The translations under genes were made by a program, and so were the position numbers. 21,355 bases of DNA. It comes from Pseudomonadota bacterium (GTDB lineage Bacteria; Pseudomonadota; Alphaproteobacteria; UBA9219; RGZA01). The notes below the pieces were generated by a model. It did no database searches, was not told the origin of the DNA, and saw only the letters and a program-made list of their open reading frames with translations. Of this stretch, positions 8,099 to 15,758 are shown piece by piece; position 1 is the stretch's first letter; every line of letters begins with the position of its first letter. Location of the stretch: positions 1 to 21,355 of the forward strand of contig JACQAB010000166.1 of NCBI GenBank assembly GCA_016195205.1, given 5' to 3'.

Positions 8099-8848
8099 TT
8101 ATTCCGAAGGAACCGGGAAAAACGCCCGTTCCAGCTTAACCGATTTTTGCTGCACCCAGTTCAGACGTGCACGGATGGCCTGGCCCATCGCGTCATTCTC
8201 GCCCCATACGCGCAGGGCTTTCTGATAAAGCGGGGTGGCTTCGTTCCATTGCGCGTTGGTGTCGAATTCACCGGCTTTCTGCAGAAGCAGGGCAGCAAGG
8301 TTATAGGCTGCATCGCGGTCCTGCGCATCAAGGCGCAGCGCGGCGGTATAGGCGCTGATGGCGGCGTCGGTATTTCCATTCTCGGCTTCGTGCGCGGCCT
8401 TATCGGTCAGGCGGTAGAAAGAATCCCGCTTGCGGTCGACCGAGATGGAAAAACCCTGTAGCGGCGCGCTGGTTTTAGGCGGGGCCTCATCCTGGCCTAC
8501 CGGCAGGCGCTTCAGGATGGGCATCAGGCTTACCGCCGGGGTCTGCAGCGCCTTTTGCGGCAGGGGAGGGAGCTTTAGGTTATCCGCGCGGATGAAATAG
8601 GGATCTTGCTCCTGCCCTTGTTCCAGTTTTTGCAGTTGGGCATTCAGAATAAAAAATCCAACCGCGCCGGCCGCGCCCATGCAAAAGAAGGCCGCCGATA
8701 CCCAAAGCAGAGGCTGGCTCCAGAACGCTGCCCGTGGCTGGCGTCTTTGCGAAAGGTCGATAACAATGGGCGCGAAGTCCCCGCGTATCACCGCCGTGTC
8801 GGGGGGTGATTCGAGGCGTTCAATTTTACGTAGCTGAAGTTTAGCCAT
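8099..8848 (-). CDS. membrane-anchored TPR protein of unknown role
   Basis: 249 residues from ATG 8848. A TTG at 8899 would add 17 residues; neither has a convincing ribosome site, and the ATG version begins with a sensible cytoplasmic segment. One membrane helix is at about residues 47-69, a short Gln/Glu/Leu-rich linker follows, and a C-terminal TPR-like region (about 150-235) holds repeats such as AISAYTAALRLDAQDRDAAY and LYQKALRVWGEND. The layout (short cytoplasmic tail, one helix, periplasmic TPR) recalls MshN-type pilus accessory proteins. It converges on the pilus operon with only 7 bp between stops, but lies downstream of the F0 genes on the same strand (65 bp after atpF), so it may share their transcript. 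Function is not known; a pilus role is inferred from topology and position. Confidence 0.7.
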   Translation of the reverse strand: MAKLQLRKIERLESPPDTAVIRGDFAPIVIDLSQRRQPRAAFWSQPLLWVSAAFFCMGAAGAVGFFILNAQLQKLEQGQEQDPYFIRADNLKLPPLPQKALQTPAVSLMPILKRLPVGQDEAPPKTSAPLQGFSISVDRKRDSFYRLTDKAAHEAENGNTDAAISAYTAALRLDAQDRDAAYNLAALLLQKAGEFDTNAQWNEATPLYQKALRVWGENDAMGQAIRARLNWVQQKSVKLERAFFPVPSE

Positions 8849-8913
8849 GGGGGTGAATACAACTGTAGGTATTCCCCTTACCCCTTGCCAGAAGTCCAAA
8901 TAGGAAACAGAAG

Positions 8914-9399
8914 CTAAACTTTTCCGATCTGCTTAATCTGGCGTTCCACCAGCGCCTGGTCTTCGGTGGCGGAAAAGCTACTTTGCAGCAAGGCCTCGGC
9001 GGCCTTCAGCGCGCGCTGAGCGGCATAGGCGCGGATTTCAGCCTTGGCCTGTTCTTCCAGCACCTGGATGCGTTCCAGGGCCTGGGCTTCACGCCGCTTC
9101 AGCCCAACTTCCAGGTCTTTCACGGCCTGCGCCTGTAAAAACCCCACCTGTTCCTTGGCGAGTTTCAAGATTTCCTCGGCCGCCAGGCGGTTCTGATGCT
9201 GGCGGTTTTTGGTATCGGCCAGCAAAGCTTCGGCTTCGCGGCGCAGACGGGCGGCTTCGTCAAGGTCGGCGCGCACTTTCTGGATGTAGTTGTCAAAAAA
9301 AGCGGCCACCGGCTTGCGTCCCAGCGGCCAGGCAATGGCCAGGAAAATCACGAAAGAAACGGCAAACCAGAAGGTGTTGTCTTGAAGGAGTTCCATCAT
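8914..9399 (-). CDS. atpF: ATP synthase F0 subunit b
   Basis: 161 residues. It has one N-terminal membrane helix (about 9-27, ending AWPLGRKPV) and a long charged, Ala/Glu/Arg-rich coiled coil to the C-terminus, the layout of the F0 peripheral-stalk b subunit that holds the F1 head to the membrane. The FFDNYIQKVRADLDEAARLR block is typical of alphaproteobacterial b. The start is one of two adjacent ATGs at 9394-9399; a GGAGG at the end of the upstream b' gene is the likely ribosome site, with only one base between that stop and this start. Last F0 gene of the cluster. Intact. Confidence 0.93.
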   Translation of the reverse strand: MMELLQDNTFWFAVSFVIFLAIAWPLGRKPVAAFFDNYIQKVRADLDEAARLRREAEALLADTKNRQHQNRLAAEEILKLAKEQVGFLQAQAVKDLEVGLKRREAQALERIQVLEEQAKAEIRAYAAQRALKAAEALLQSSFSATEDQALVERQIKQIGKV

Positions 9400-9400
9400 T

Positions 9401-9991
9401 TCAGGCCTCCTTTGCTTTCTGCCAGGCTGTGCGGGCCTGATCAGGTGGGACGGCGGTGCCGGTAAGGCGCTTCAAAATAGCTTCCACCATCCCAGCGGCT
9501 TCCTCATCCAGCGCGGCTAGGGTTTGTTTCTTCTGGCCGGCAAGGCGGGTTTGGGCTTCCTGCAATTTCTGGTCGAGAACCTTCTGCTGTTCGGCGAAGG
9601 CGGTGGTGAGTTTCGCCATGTTCTTCTGGGCGGCTTCGCGCATGTCGTCCTGCGCGCGGGTGCGGGCGTCGGCCATGCGCAATTCCAGCTCGGTGGAAAG
9701 AAGCTTGGCCCGCTCGTTCAAAAGCCGGGCGTGGTCAAGGTCCTCTACCATGCGGGCTTCGCGCGCCTCCAGCGTGGATTGTACGCGCGGCAGGGCCACA
9801 TAGCGCATCAGCAGGTAAGTCAGCGAGAAGGCGATGATCAGCCAGAAGGCCTGGCCGGGGAAGTGCGTGGGATCCAGCTGCGGCAGGCCCGGCTCGGTCT
9901 TTTCGGCTTCCTGGGCAAAGGCGTGAAGCGGCGCGCCCGCCAGGAGCAGGGCGGCCAGAACGCTTTGCAGGAAAAGCCAGCCGCGCCGCAT
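9401..9991 (-). CDS. atpF': ATP synthase F0 subunit b'
   Basis: 196 residues. After a hydrophobic, signal-like N-terminal extension (about 1-26, ending HAFA) comes the b' signature GLPQLDPTHFPGQAFWLIIA, a membrane helix, and a long coiled coil. With subunit b it forms the heterodimeric peripheral stalk of alphaproteobacterial and photosynthetic-type ATP synthases. The stop is one base from the atpF start, and its own start is 7 bp downstream of atpE, so the order c-b'-b is standard. The extra N-terminal segment has a possible cleavage site after Ala26; whether it is removed cannot be told from sequence. The presence of both b and b' is the main taxonomic clue in the window. Confidence 0.92.
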   Translation of the reverse strand: MRRGWLFLQSVLAALLLAGAPLHAFAQEAEKTEPGLPQLDPTHFPGQAFWLIIAFSLTYLLMRYVALPRVQSTLEAREARMVEDLDHARLLNERAKLLSTELELRMADARTRAQDDMREAAQKNMAKLTTAFAEQQKVLDQKLQEAQTRLAGQKKQTLAALDEEAAGMVEAILKRLTGTAVPPDQARTAWQKAKEA

Positions 9992-9998
9992 GAAAACC

Positions 9999-10229
9999 TT
10001 ACTTCACCACGAACAGAAGCAGCATCGACACCACGAAGCCCATCAGCAGCACCAGCTCGGTCACGGCAAGGCCGATGAAGCCGGTGGCGTTCATCTGCTT
10101 GGTGGCGGCGGGGTTACGGGCAATGCCGCTAAGCCACGCGGCGAAGATGTGGCCAAGGCCGATACCGGCGCCCAAGGTGCCGATCATCGCAATACCGGCG
10201 GCCAGAAGTCTCGCTGCATTCGCATCCAT
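9999..10229 (-). CDS. atpE: ATP synthase F0 subunit c (proteolipid ring)
   Basis: 76 residues, normal for the c-ring proteolipid that carries protons through F0. Two membrane helices surround the polar loop SGIARNPAA. The first helix is Gly-rich (GTLGAGIGLG); the second carries the ion-binding Glu58 in AVTELVLL. No sodium-type ligand pattern is apparent, so proton coupling is expected. A strong ribosome site (AAGGAGA) precedes ATG 10229. The gene is complete, in contrast to its upstream neighbour atpB. Confidence 0.96.
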   Translation of the reverse strand: MDANAARLLAAGIAMIGTLGAGIGLGHIFAAWLSGIARNPAATKQMNATGFIGLAVTELVLLMGFVVSMLLLFVVK

Positions 10230-10256
10230 TGTTACGTCTCCTTAGGGGTTAGAAAA

Positions 10257-10726
10257 CTAATGCATCTCCAAAGCGTCGTGCAGGTACACAGCCGACAGAA
10301 TGGCGAAGATAAAGGCCTGCAGCGCCGCCACGAAAAACTCAAAGCCTGTGATAGCGATATTGAACAAAAGAGGCAAGGGCAGCAGGAAAGGGGCGATCCC
10401 GCTGGCAAAAACCAGACCCGCCGCCATGCCGGCGAACACCTTCAGGATGATATGCCCCGCCAGCATGTTGGCGAAAAGCCGGATGGAAAGGCTACTGCGG
10501 CGTCGCCAATCATCGAGGCCATGTTTTTATAAACCAGCTCCACGGCGGCCTGCCCGCGCGAGGGCACCAGGGTGGCCTTGCGCATGCCAAGCGTGATGAA
10601 CAGAGTGGCGCAGGCCGCGGCGATCAGCATGAACAGGCCGGAATTGGTCAGCGACACATCCACCCCGCCGACATGCAGGGGCAGGATGGGGTGAATTTCG
10701 AATTGATGAATGGGGGAGGTGGACAT
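10257..10726 (-). pseudogene. atpB: ATP synthase F0 subunit a, internally deleted and out of frame
   Basis: The 5' part (10726 to about 10495) encodes a normal AtpB N-terminus: HPILPLHVGGVDVSLTNSG, then RGQAAVELVYKNMASMIGDA. The 3' part (about 10490 to 10257) encodes a normal AtpB C-terminus in another frame: SLSIRLFANMLAGHIILKVF, with the essential Arg of the proton path, and a final LQAFIFAILSAVYLHDALE. Between them the conserved middle of AtpB, about 90 residues covering several membrane helices, is missing, and the junction near 10490-10500 changes frame. The whole locus is 470 bp against about 740 expected. Neither half can work alone. F0 genes on both sides are intact, so this is either a real lesion, with another atpB elsewhere or loss of function, or an assembly or sequencing error. 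Confidence 0.9.
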
Positions 10727-10787
10727 TTTTAAAGCGGAATCTGAGGCGGCAAAGACCGCTTCCTTATCCTGAAAGACTCTTGGCCTG

Positions 10788-11117
10788 TCAAAGCGTATTT
10801 TTGGGCCTCTTATCGGAAGATTTTGGCACGAAAGGCTGAGTGAGCCCCACCCGGTCGCCCTTGGCGTTCAGCGTGCGCCAGGCGTTATAAAGCCCTGTGG
10901 CAAAGCCCAGGAAGAATAATCCCAGCGTGAACCAGGGCAAGGTATCGAGTTGCGTATCCAGCAGAACGCCGATGAGAGTAAAAAAAACCAGCGCAACGAT
11001 GAGGTCATAGCCCGCGCGCCCGGCCGAAGCCATGCCGCCGCCCGTGGGCTTGGGATGGTTTTCGTCTTCCAACTTTTTTTCAAAGCGGCGGATTTTTTCG
11101 CCCAGATTGTTTTCCAT
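10788..11117 (-). CDS. atpI: ATP synthase accessory protein AtpI
   Basis: 109 residues from ATG 11117. A TTG at 11153 would add 12 residues and overlap the autotransporter stop; the ATG gives the usual N-terminus (MENNLGEKIRRFEKKLE). Two membrane helices lie at about residues 35-55 and 61-80, with YDLIVALVFFTLIGVLLDTQ in the first, the pattern of AtpI/AtpZ-type proteins. AtpI is thought to help c-ring assembly or cation supply in the F0 sector. It is the first gene of the F0 cluster. The gap to atpB is 61 bp and no strong ribosome site is visible for either gene. No promoter is obvious because the autotransporter gene ends only 29 bp upstream. Confidence 0.85.
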   Translation of the reverse strand: MENNLGEKIRRFEKKLEDENHPKPTGGGMASAGRAGYDLIVALVFFTLIGVLLDTQLDTLPWFTLGLFFLGFATGLYNAWRTLNAKGDRVGLTQPFVPKSSDKRPKNTL

Positions 11118-11146
11118 GAGATTGCAATAAGACGAAAGGCAACCTT

Positions 11147-14011
11147 CTACCAAAGCAGCTTGGCGCCCCCTAGAACCATGTGCGTTTTCTCATGCTCTTT
11201 AAAGGTGCCGTTATAATCGCCGAAGACCGAGAAGCGTCGGCTAAGGCCGAGCGTCAGCCCACCCCCCACCTGGTAACCCAGGCGGCCCGGATCGGTGCCT
11301 TTGGTTGTAAACGACGCTGTAGTTCCGGCAAAAGTTGAATCCACGCTGGGGGCTATAGTGAGGAAGTCATAAATAAAAGCACCACGCACTTCGGGGGTCA
11401 GGGTGCTTCCACCCCGGCCAAGATTAAAGGTCTTGGAAGCCTGCGCGCCAATACTGGTGCGCAGGGTGCTGACATCCCGGCCATCGACCAGCAGGTCTGC
11501 GGCGCCGGCCCCGGTTTCCGTGAAGGAATTGAGGTTGCTGTAGACGTATTCAGCCGCCGCCGCTGTTTCTAGATTAAAGCCGCCCGTGCGGGTGAAGGCT
11601 CCCAACGTGGTGGTGGCCGATGCGGCATAACCATCAAAGTCACCGCTGGCCACCCGGTTCAACCCGCCCACAAAAATGTGGCGCATGCTTGATCCCGTGT
11701 TGTAAGAGCCTGCAAAACCGCCACCCACATAGAAATGTTTTCCCCAGGTGTATTGCCCGTACATACCGGCCTGATAGCCATTCAAATTGGCTTCATCGAT
11801 ATTCGCCACTTCGACGGCATCATTACCATAACCAATGCCGAAGCGAAGCTGCGTATTCTGATTGGGTCTAAATTCCATGCCCATGGCGGTGCCAATATTG
11901 GTGGACTCGGTTTTGCTGGCATTGCCATCGGCATCCAGCGTGCCGAACTGGCCATAGCCGCAGACCCATGCCGATTTCTGGCGCGGCCCATAGGCGCTAC
12001 CCCCTTGCGGATAAGCGTAGAGTCCCTGCTGCGGACGATAAGCTGCAGGGGCGTTGTTGTTCATCGTATTGCAATCCCCACCCAGACGTTTGCCCAGCAT
12101 GCCGTTAAAGTTACGCAGGGTGTCACGGAAGCCACCGGGAACGCTGGCATTAACTTCACCCGTTAGGGTGTTCAGGGCCGTATGTTGCAGGGCGGGATCG
12201 ACGTCGCTCAGGTTATTCAAAAGCGTGTCCATATCGCCACCGTCGGGCGTAGTGAGCTGCAGCGTATCGAGCGCCGCACCCGCCGCGGCTTCGTTCGGGG
12301 TGTTGCCGGTGGCATCGCCGAACAATTCGGCGCGCACAACTTTCAATTGAGCCTGGGTACCGGTGTAAATGACACGTACGGCCAGCAGCGGGTTGGAATA
12401 ACCAGCAATGTCGGGATCGTTATCAGCGGTGAAAGTGTGCCCCGGCGTGCCATCGGGATTCGGCCCTGGAGCATTTGAAAAAGTTCCGCTTAGAGTGGGG
12501 CCGCTGAGATTATCGCCGGCAATAATGAAAGACTGGGTGGTGCCGCGGATATATCTGCCACCAGCCGCCACGGGAATGACGTCAATCGTGCCATTCAGGT
12601 CAGCCAATCCGGCAGCGTTCATCGTGATCAGGTCAATGTCGCTGTTGTTGAACTCGATATTCAACTCACCGTCGCTGCCCTGCGTATAGCTTCCCACCGT
12701 CAGGGTGCCGATGGAGTTGCCTGGAGAAACATTGCCGTGGTTCGTAACATCGCCCGTCACCGTGCCAGTACCCATCAGAGTTCCGCCGTTGTTTACGGTC
12801 AATCCGCCCACGGTGCTGTCAATCGTGCCGTTATCGATCAGCGTGGTGCCGGAACCAACGGTAGTTGCCCCGGTGTAGGTATTGGTGCCGGTCAGCGTCC
12901 AGGTGCCTGAAGTCGCCGTTGACACCGCGCCCGCACCGCTGATCACACCCGAATAGGTAGCCGTGCCGATTTCCGTCAATAACCCCCCAGAGCCTATCGT
13001 AATGCCACCTGCGCCGCTTAAAACATGCAGGGTCTGGCTGGTGGTGCCGATGGCAATGGTGCCGGCATTGGCCACGCTGGCGCTGTTGGCAATATCATTT
13101 GTACCGGAAAGGGTAAGGGTGGCGCCCGAACCGATGGCCGTGGCGCCGGTATAGGTATTCACGCCCGAAAGATTCAGGTTCGTGCCAGCGCCGGTGACTG
13201 CCAGCGTACTATTGGTGCCGCCATAGACGCCTGAAAAGGTTGAGCTGCCGCCTCCCAGTGCGGTCAGATTGCCCGCCGACGAATTAATCGCACCTGCGCC
13301 GGACAGGCTTTTCACTGATTGATTGGTGCCCCCGATGTCAAGCGTGCCGGTAACAGTCACCGCACTGCTGGCGAGGATCGCATCGTTGCTGGCAAGCGTA
13401 AGCTTCGAGTTGACATGGTTGATAATGGTTGCACCCGTATAAGTTTGTACCTGCGTCAGGGTCAGGAAGGTGCTTACGCCGTCAACCGCCAGAGAGCCCG
13501 CGCCGCTATAAACACCGGTGAAAGAGGTGGTATTACCGCCTGTAAGGGTTAAGGCGCCACCGGCGGTAGAGGTTATGCTGCCCGCGCCGGTCAGAACCTG
13601 CAAAGTCTGCGACGTACCGGCAATGGCGATCGTGCCTGCATTGGCCACGCCGGTGCTGGTGGCAATGGCGTTGTTGGTGGTGAGTGCAACAATTGCTCCT
13701 GAACCGATCGATGTCGTACCGGTATAGGTGTTGACGCCACTTAAGGTCCAGGTAGCCGATCCGCTTGTCGTCACCACCAGACTCACGCCACCAGCGCCCG
13801 TACCGCTGATAACCGAGCCACCGCCATAGGTGCTGCCGGCAGAAATATGGTTCGTCAGTGTGTTACCGGTAGTGTTGATGCTGCCGGTGGCCGTGGCCAG
13901 ATCGGTGCAGTCATAGGGGCAAACCGCTTGTGCGGAAGACGGGAAAAACCCAAGCGCGGCGACCAATGCTGCCACGGCCAAAATTTTCGGTTGAAATGTT
14001 TGAATCCTCAC
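11147..14011 (-). CDS. autotransporter (type Va) with beta-strand repeats and C-terminal barrel
   Basis: 954 residues from a GTG at 14011 with a strong ribosome site (AGGAG, 6-base spacer). Signal peptide about 1-29 (cut after SAQA). The passenger (about 30-440) is Gly/Thr/Ser/Asn-rich with autotransporter-associated beta-strand repeats: TYTG motifs begin at residues 95, 190, 286 and 378, defining three units of about 95 residues with matching TSQTLQVLTGAG, TNQSVKSLSGAG and TSQTLHVLSGAG lines, then a partial unit. A GNSIGTLTV segment ends the repeat area. About 675-954 is the outer-membrane barrel, ending in aromatic Trp (AKLLW). Such proteins usually act in adhesion or aggregation; the ligand is unknown. 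It lies between phoH and atpI on the same strand, 29 bp before atpI, without a terminator between them. Confidence 0.93.
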   Translation of the reverse strand: MRIQTFQPKILAVAALVAALGFFPSSAQAVCPYDCTDLATATGSINTTGNTLTNHISAGSTYGGGSVISGTGAGGVSLVVTTSGSATWTLSGVNTYTGTTSIGSGAIVALTTNNAIATSTGVANAGTIAIAGTSQTLQVLTGAGSITSTAGGALTLTGGNTTSFTGVYSGAGSLAVDGVSTFLTLTQVQTYTGATIINHVNSKLTLASNDAILASSAVTVTGTLDIGGTNQSVKSLSGAGAINSSAGNLTALGGGSSTFSGVYGGTNSTLAVTGAGTNLNLSGVNTYTGATAIGSGATLTLSGTNDIANSASVANAGTIAIGTTSQTLHVLSGAGGITIGSGGLLTEIGTATYSGVISGAGAVSTATSGTWTLTGTNTYTGATTVGSGTTLIDNGTIDSTVGGLTVNNGGTLMGTGTVTGDVTNHGNVSPGNSIGTLTVGSYTQGSDGELNIEFNNSDIDLITMNAAGLADLNGTIDVIPVAAGGRYIRGTTQSFIIAGDNLSGPTLSGTFSNAPGPNPDGTPGHTFTADNDPDIAGYSNPLLAVRVIYTGTQAQLKVVRAELFGDATGNTPNEAAAGAALDTLQLTTPDGGDMDTLLNNLSDVDPALQHTALNTLTGEVNASVPGGFRDTLRNFNGMLGKRLGGDCNTMNNNAPAAYRPQQGLYAYPQGGSAYGPRQKSAWVCGYGQFGTLDADGNASKTESTNIGTAMGMEFRPNQNTQLRFGIGYGNDAVEVANIDEANLNGYQAGMYGQYTWGKHFYVGGGFAGSYNTGSSMRHIFVGGLNRVASGDFDGYAASATTTLGAFTRTGGFNLETAAAAEYVYSNLNSFTETGAGAADLLVDGRDVSTLRTSIGAQASKTFNLGRGGSTLTPEVRGAFIYDFLTIAPSVDSTFAGTTASFTTKGTDPGRLGYQVGGGLTLGLSRRFSVFGDYNGTFKEHEKTHMVLGGAKLLW
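12881..13731 (-). repeat. three tandem ~95-aa coding repeats in the autotransporter passenger
   Basis: Units begin at the TYTG motifs at residues 95, 190 and 286 (bases near 13731, 13446 and 13158) and end near residue 377. Spacings are 95, 96 and 92 residues. Each unit has a TYTG start, a GSGA/NSKLTL-type strand, an Asn-Asp/Asn-Ala turn, a TSQT/TNQS line, a GAG-I line and a SGVxxGA closing strand. The copies are diverged rather than identical. Confidence 0.75.
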
Positions 14012-14215
14012 GGGGGGCTCCTGAAAGTGAATAGGGAAGCGTGTCCGTCAGCTTAATGGGCTTTAAACGGTGCTTCATATTGCGGCAGGGCTAAAGCGCG
14101 CTTGATTCGCCTCGTGAAAATCGTTTTTGGCGAAACACGAAAGAGAAAAATATGCTTTATCAAAGCGGAAATGAACCTCGGATTTTAAATTTGTGTTGGG
14201 TTTGGCACAGAGCGC

Positions 14216-14240
14216 AAAAATCGACTTCGAGTCGAATCTG
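14216..14240 (-). terminator. rho-independent terminator after phoH
   Basis: A perfect 6-bp stem with a 3-base loop (14221-14235) is followed, in minus-strand direction, by five T's (14220-14216). It sits about 20 bp after the phoH stop. A second small stem with an A6/T6 loop (14238-14253) lies between. Confidence 0.75.
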
Positions 14241-14256
14241 CCAAAAAAGGCAGGCC

Positions 14257-15003
14257 TTAAAGCCGGCTCAGCATGCTGGCCACCAGCGGGTGGCGCACCA
14301 CGTCCTGGGCGGTCATGCGCACGACGGCGATGCCGGGCACGCCTTCCAGGCGCTGGGCAATCTCCGAAAAGCCCGACATCCCTTGCAGCAGGTCACTTTG
14401 ATCCGGGTCGCCGGTGACCACCATGGTGGAGTGCCAGCCCAGGCGCGTGAGCAACATTTTAATCTGCCCATAGGTGCAGTTCTGCGCTTCATCGATCACC
14501 ACGAAGGCATGGTTCAGCGTGCGGCCGCGCATGTAGCCGATAGGAGCGATTTCAATCGCGCCGTCCATCAGATGCTGACGCAGGCGCTTGCTGCCAATGC
14601 GGTCGTTCAGCGCGTCATAGAGTGGGCGAAGATAGGGCGCCATTTTTTCCTGCAGGTCGCCCGGCAGGAAGCCGATGCTTTCACCGGCCTCGATCGCGGG
14701 GCGCGACAGCACGATGCGGTCCACGCGTCCGGCTTCCAGCGCTTCAACCGCGGCGCTGATGGCAATATAGGTTTTTCCGGTTCCGGCGGGGCCCACCGCC
14801 ATGGTCAGGTTGTTCGAGGCAATCGCCTCCATGAGCAGGGCCTGATTGTTGTTTTGGGGCTTGATCTTGCGGATATAACTTTGGTCACGCCGCTCGTCGC
14901 CATGTTCTTCTAAGGGGTGCCAGGGCTGGTTAAACAGCACCTCGACATTGGATTTGGATCTTTTTTCATTGTGTTGATGGTATCGCGATGAGCGTCTACC
15001 CAT
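14257..15003 (-). CDS. phoH: PhoH-family ATPase
   Basis: 248 residues. The P-loop domain has Walker A GPAGTGKT (71-78), the PhoH block LSRPAIEAGESIGFLPGDL (98-116), MRGRTLNHAFVVIDEAQN with Walker B Asp170-Glu171, and a sensor-like VVTGDPDQSDLL. The N-terminal KH-like RNA-binding region of the longer PhoH/YbeZ proteins is missing; only about 50 polar, basic residues precede the ATPase, so this is the shorter type. The family is linked to RNA metabolism and, in some species, phosphate starvation, but the exact role is not settled. ATG 15003 has a good ribosome site (AGGGAG). The usual neighbour ybeY is absent. A terminator follows. Confidence 0.92.
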   Translation of the reverse strand: MGRRSSRYHQHNEKRSKSNVEVLFNQPWHPLEEHGDERRDQSYIRKIKPQNNNQALLMEAIASNNLTMAVGPAGTGKTYIAISAAVEALEAGRVDRIVLSRPAIEAGESIGFLPGDLQEKMAPYLRPLYDALNDRIGSKRLRQHLMDGAIEIAPIGYMRGRTLNHAFVVIDEAQNCTYGQIKMLLTRLGWHSTMVVTGDPDQSDLLQGMSGFSEIAQRLEGVPGIAVVRMTAQDVVRHPLVASMLSRL

Positions 15004-15382
15004 GGGCTTGTCTCCCTTCCGAAAGGAAAGTTAGGGTTGAAACAACCTCAGCCACGGCAAAAGCAGGGCTTAAGCCATGATTGAGCTTTTGGGAACAACG
15101 GTTTGAATTTTGGGGCAACAGGAGAGCGGCGCCTGGGAAGGTAGGTAACTTCCGGTACTGATATGAGCGCTTGCCGATCTCTGTCTCCTTTACTGGCTTG
15201 TTAGCCGTTCAGGGGCACACATTTACCGCTCAATGCCCCTATTATAAGGCCGGAAAGGTTAAGATTAGTTAAACCCCTGTACGGCTTGCATAAAGAATAG
15301 GACGCCGCGGCGAATTTGTCACCCCTGCAAATCAAATAGGGAGCCTTGATGGAATTTTTGAGCTTTAGAAACACCCTCTCCA

Positions 15383-15462
15383 CGTCATGCCAGCGAAGGC
15401 TGGCATCCAGGGTCCCAAGCCGTGTCCCATGGCTCTGGATCCCAGCATTCGCTGGGATGACG
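15383..15462. repeat. REP-like paired palindrome (BIME-like)
   Basis: Two 28-nt arms (15383-15410 and 15435-15462) are inverted copies with 3 mismatches, separated by 24 nt. Each arm is itself a hairpin: ATGCCAGC/GCTGGCAT on the left, ATCCCAGC/GCTGGGAT on the right. The outer sequence CGTCAT...ATCCAG matches the repeat at 18863-18950, so both belong to one family. It lies directly upstream of the rpmJ promoter. Confidence 0.88.
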
Positions 15463-15469
15463 TATCTTC

Positions 15470-15499
15470 TTGACGGGAAGAGCATCCGTTTATTATTGT
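15470..15499 (+). promoter_or_regulatory. probable sigma-70 promoter of rpmJ
   Basis: TTGACG (15470-15475) is followed by TATTGT (15494-15499) at an 18-bp spacing, or by the overlapping TATTAT (15491-15496) at 15 bp. rpmJ starts 25 bp further on. It abuts the right edge of the REP-like element. Confidence 0.5.
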
Positions 15500-15524
15500 C
15501 GCGCGCTTAAAACAAGGATGTGCC

Positions 15525-15650
15525 ATGAAAGTCGCCAACTCCCTTAAAGGCCTGCGCAAGCGCGATGCCAACTGCAAGCTGGTTCGCCGCAAGGGCCGCG
15601 TTTACATCATCAACAAAAAGAAGAAGCGCTATAAGGCGCGGCAGGGGTAG
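15525..15650 (+). CDS. rpmJ: 50S ribosomal protein L36 (bL36), zinc-free type
   Basis: 41 residues, starting MKVANSLKGLRKRDANCKLV and ending YKARQG, the short alphaproteobacterial L36. The zinc-binding Cys/His set of the classical form is absent (one Cys only), so this is the C-minus type. The ribosome site AAGGA lies 5-6 bases before ATG 15525. L36 is a small 23S rRNA-binding protein of the large subunit. The gene stands alone, with a promoter candidate before it and a terminator after it. The last 60 bp (15591-15650) recur at 18213-18272 with 55/60 identities. Confidence 0.95.
   Translation: MKVANSLKGLRKRDANCKLVRRKGRVYIINKKKKRYKARQG
15591..15650 (+). repeat. left copy of 60-bp direct repeat (3' end of rpmJ), att-like
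   Basis: It begins at an AAG-GGC codon pair and ends exactly with the stop codon. It aligns without gaps to 18213-18272 (55/60). Sequence on either side does not match between the two sites. Confidence 0.85.
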
Positions 15651-15660
15651 GTACGTTAAG

Positions 15661-15686
15661 AAATGCCGTATTAAGGCATTTTTTGT
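15661..15686 (+). terminator. rho-independent terminator after rpmJ
   Basis: Stem AAATGCC / GGCATTT with a 7-base loop runs into a T-tract (15679-15684). It starts 10 bp after the rpmJ stop. Confidence 0.8.
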
Positions 15687-15758
15687 GGCGTTTAGCTTCA
15701 CCACTTTCTATAAGTAGAACCCATCTAAAGCTATTTTTAAGCTCATTTAGGTGGATAC

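Larger units (their letters stand above)
15004..15524. other. 521-bp intergenic region between divergent phoH and rpmJ
   Basis: It holds the phoH leader (from 15004), a REP-like inverted repeat (15383-15462) and the probable rpmJ promoter (15470-15499). The stretch 15060-15380 shows no convincing gene, RNA or repeat. A minus-strand frame at 15201-15485 is open only because it reads through the REP-like element. Confidence 0.7.

Noticed and set aside
11735..12166. Plus-strand frame of 143 aa opposite the autotransporter
   Set aside because: Lies wholly within the autotransporter barrel-coding region in antisense, with no ribosome site.
12880..13730. Repeats considered as a CRISPR or other DNA array
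   Set aside because: Spacing of about 285 bp and protein-level rather than DNA-level identity show these are coding repeats.
15201..15485. Minus-strand frame of 94 aa containing VIPANAGIQ
   Set aside because: This is the translation of the REP-like palindrome; similar peptides arise wherever such repeats are read through. No ribosome site.
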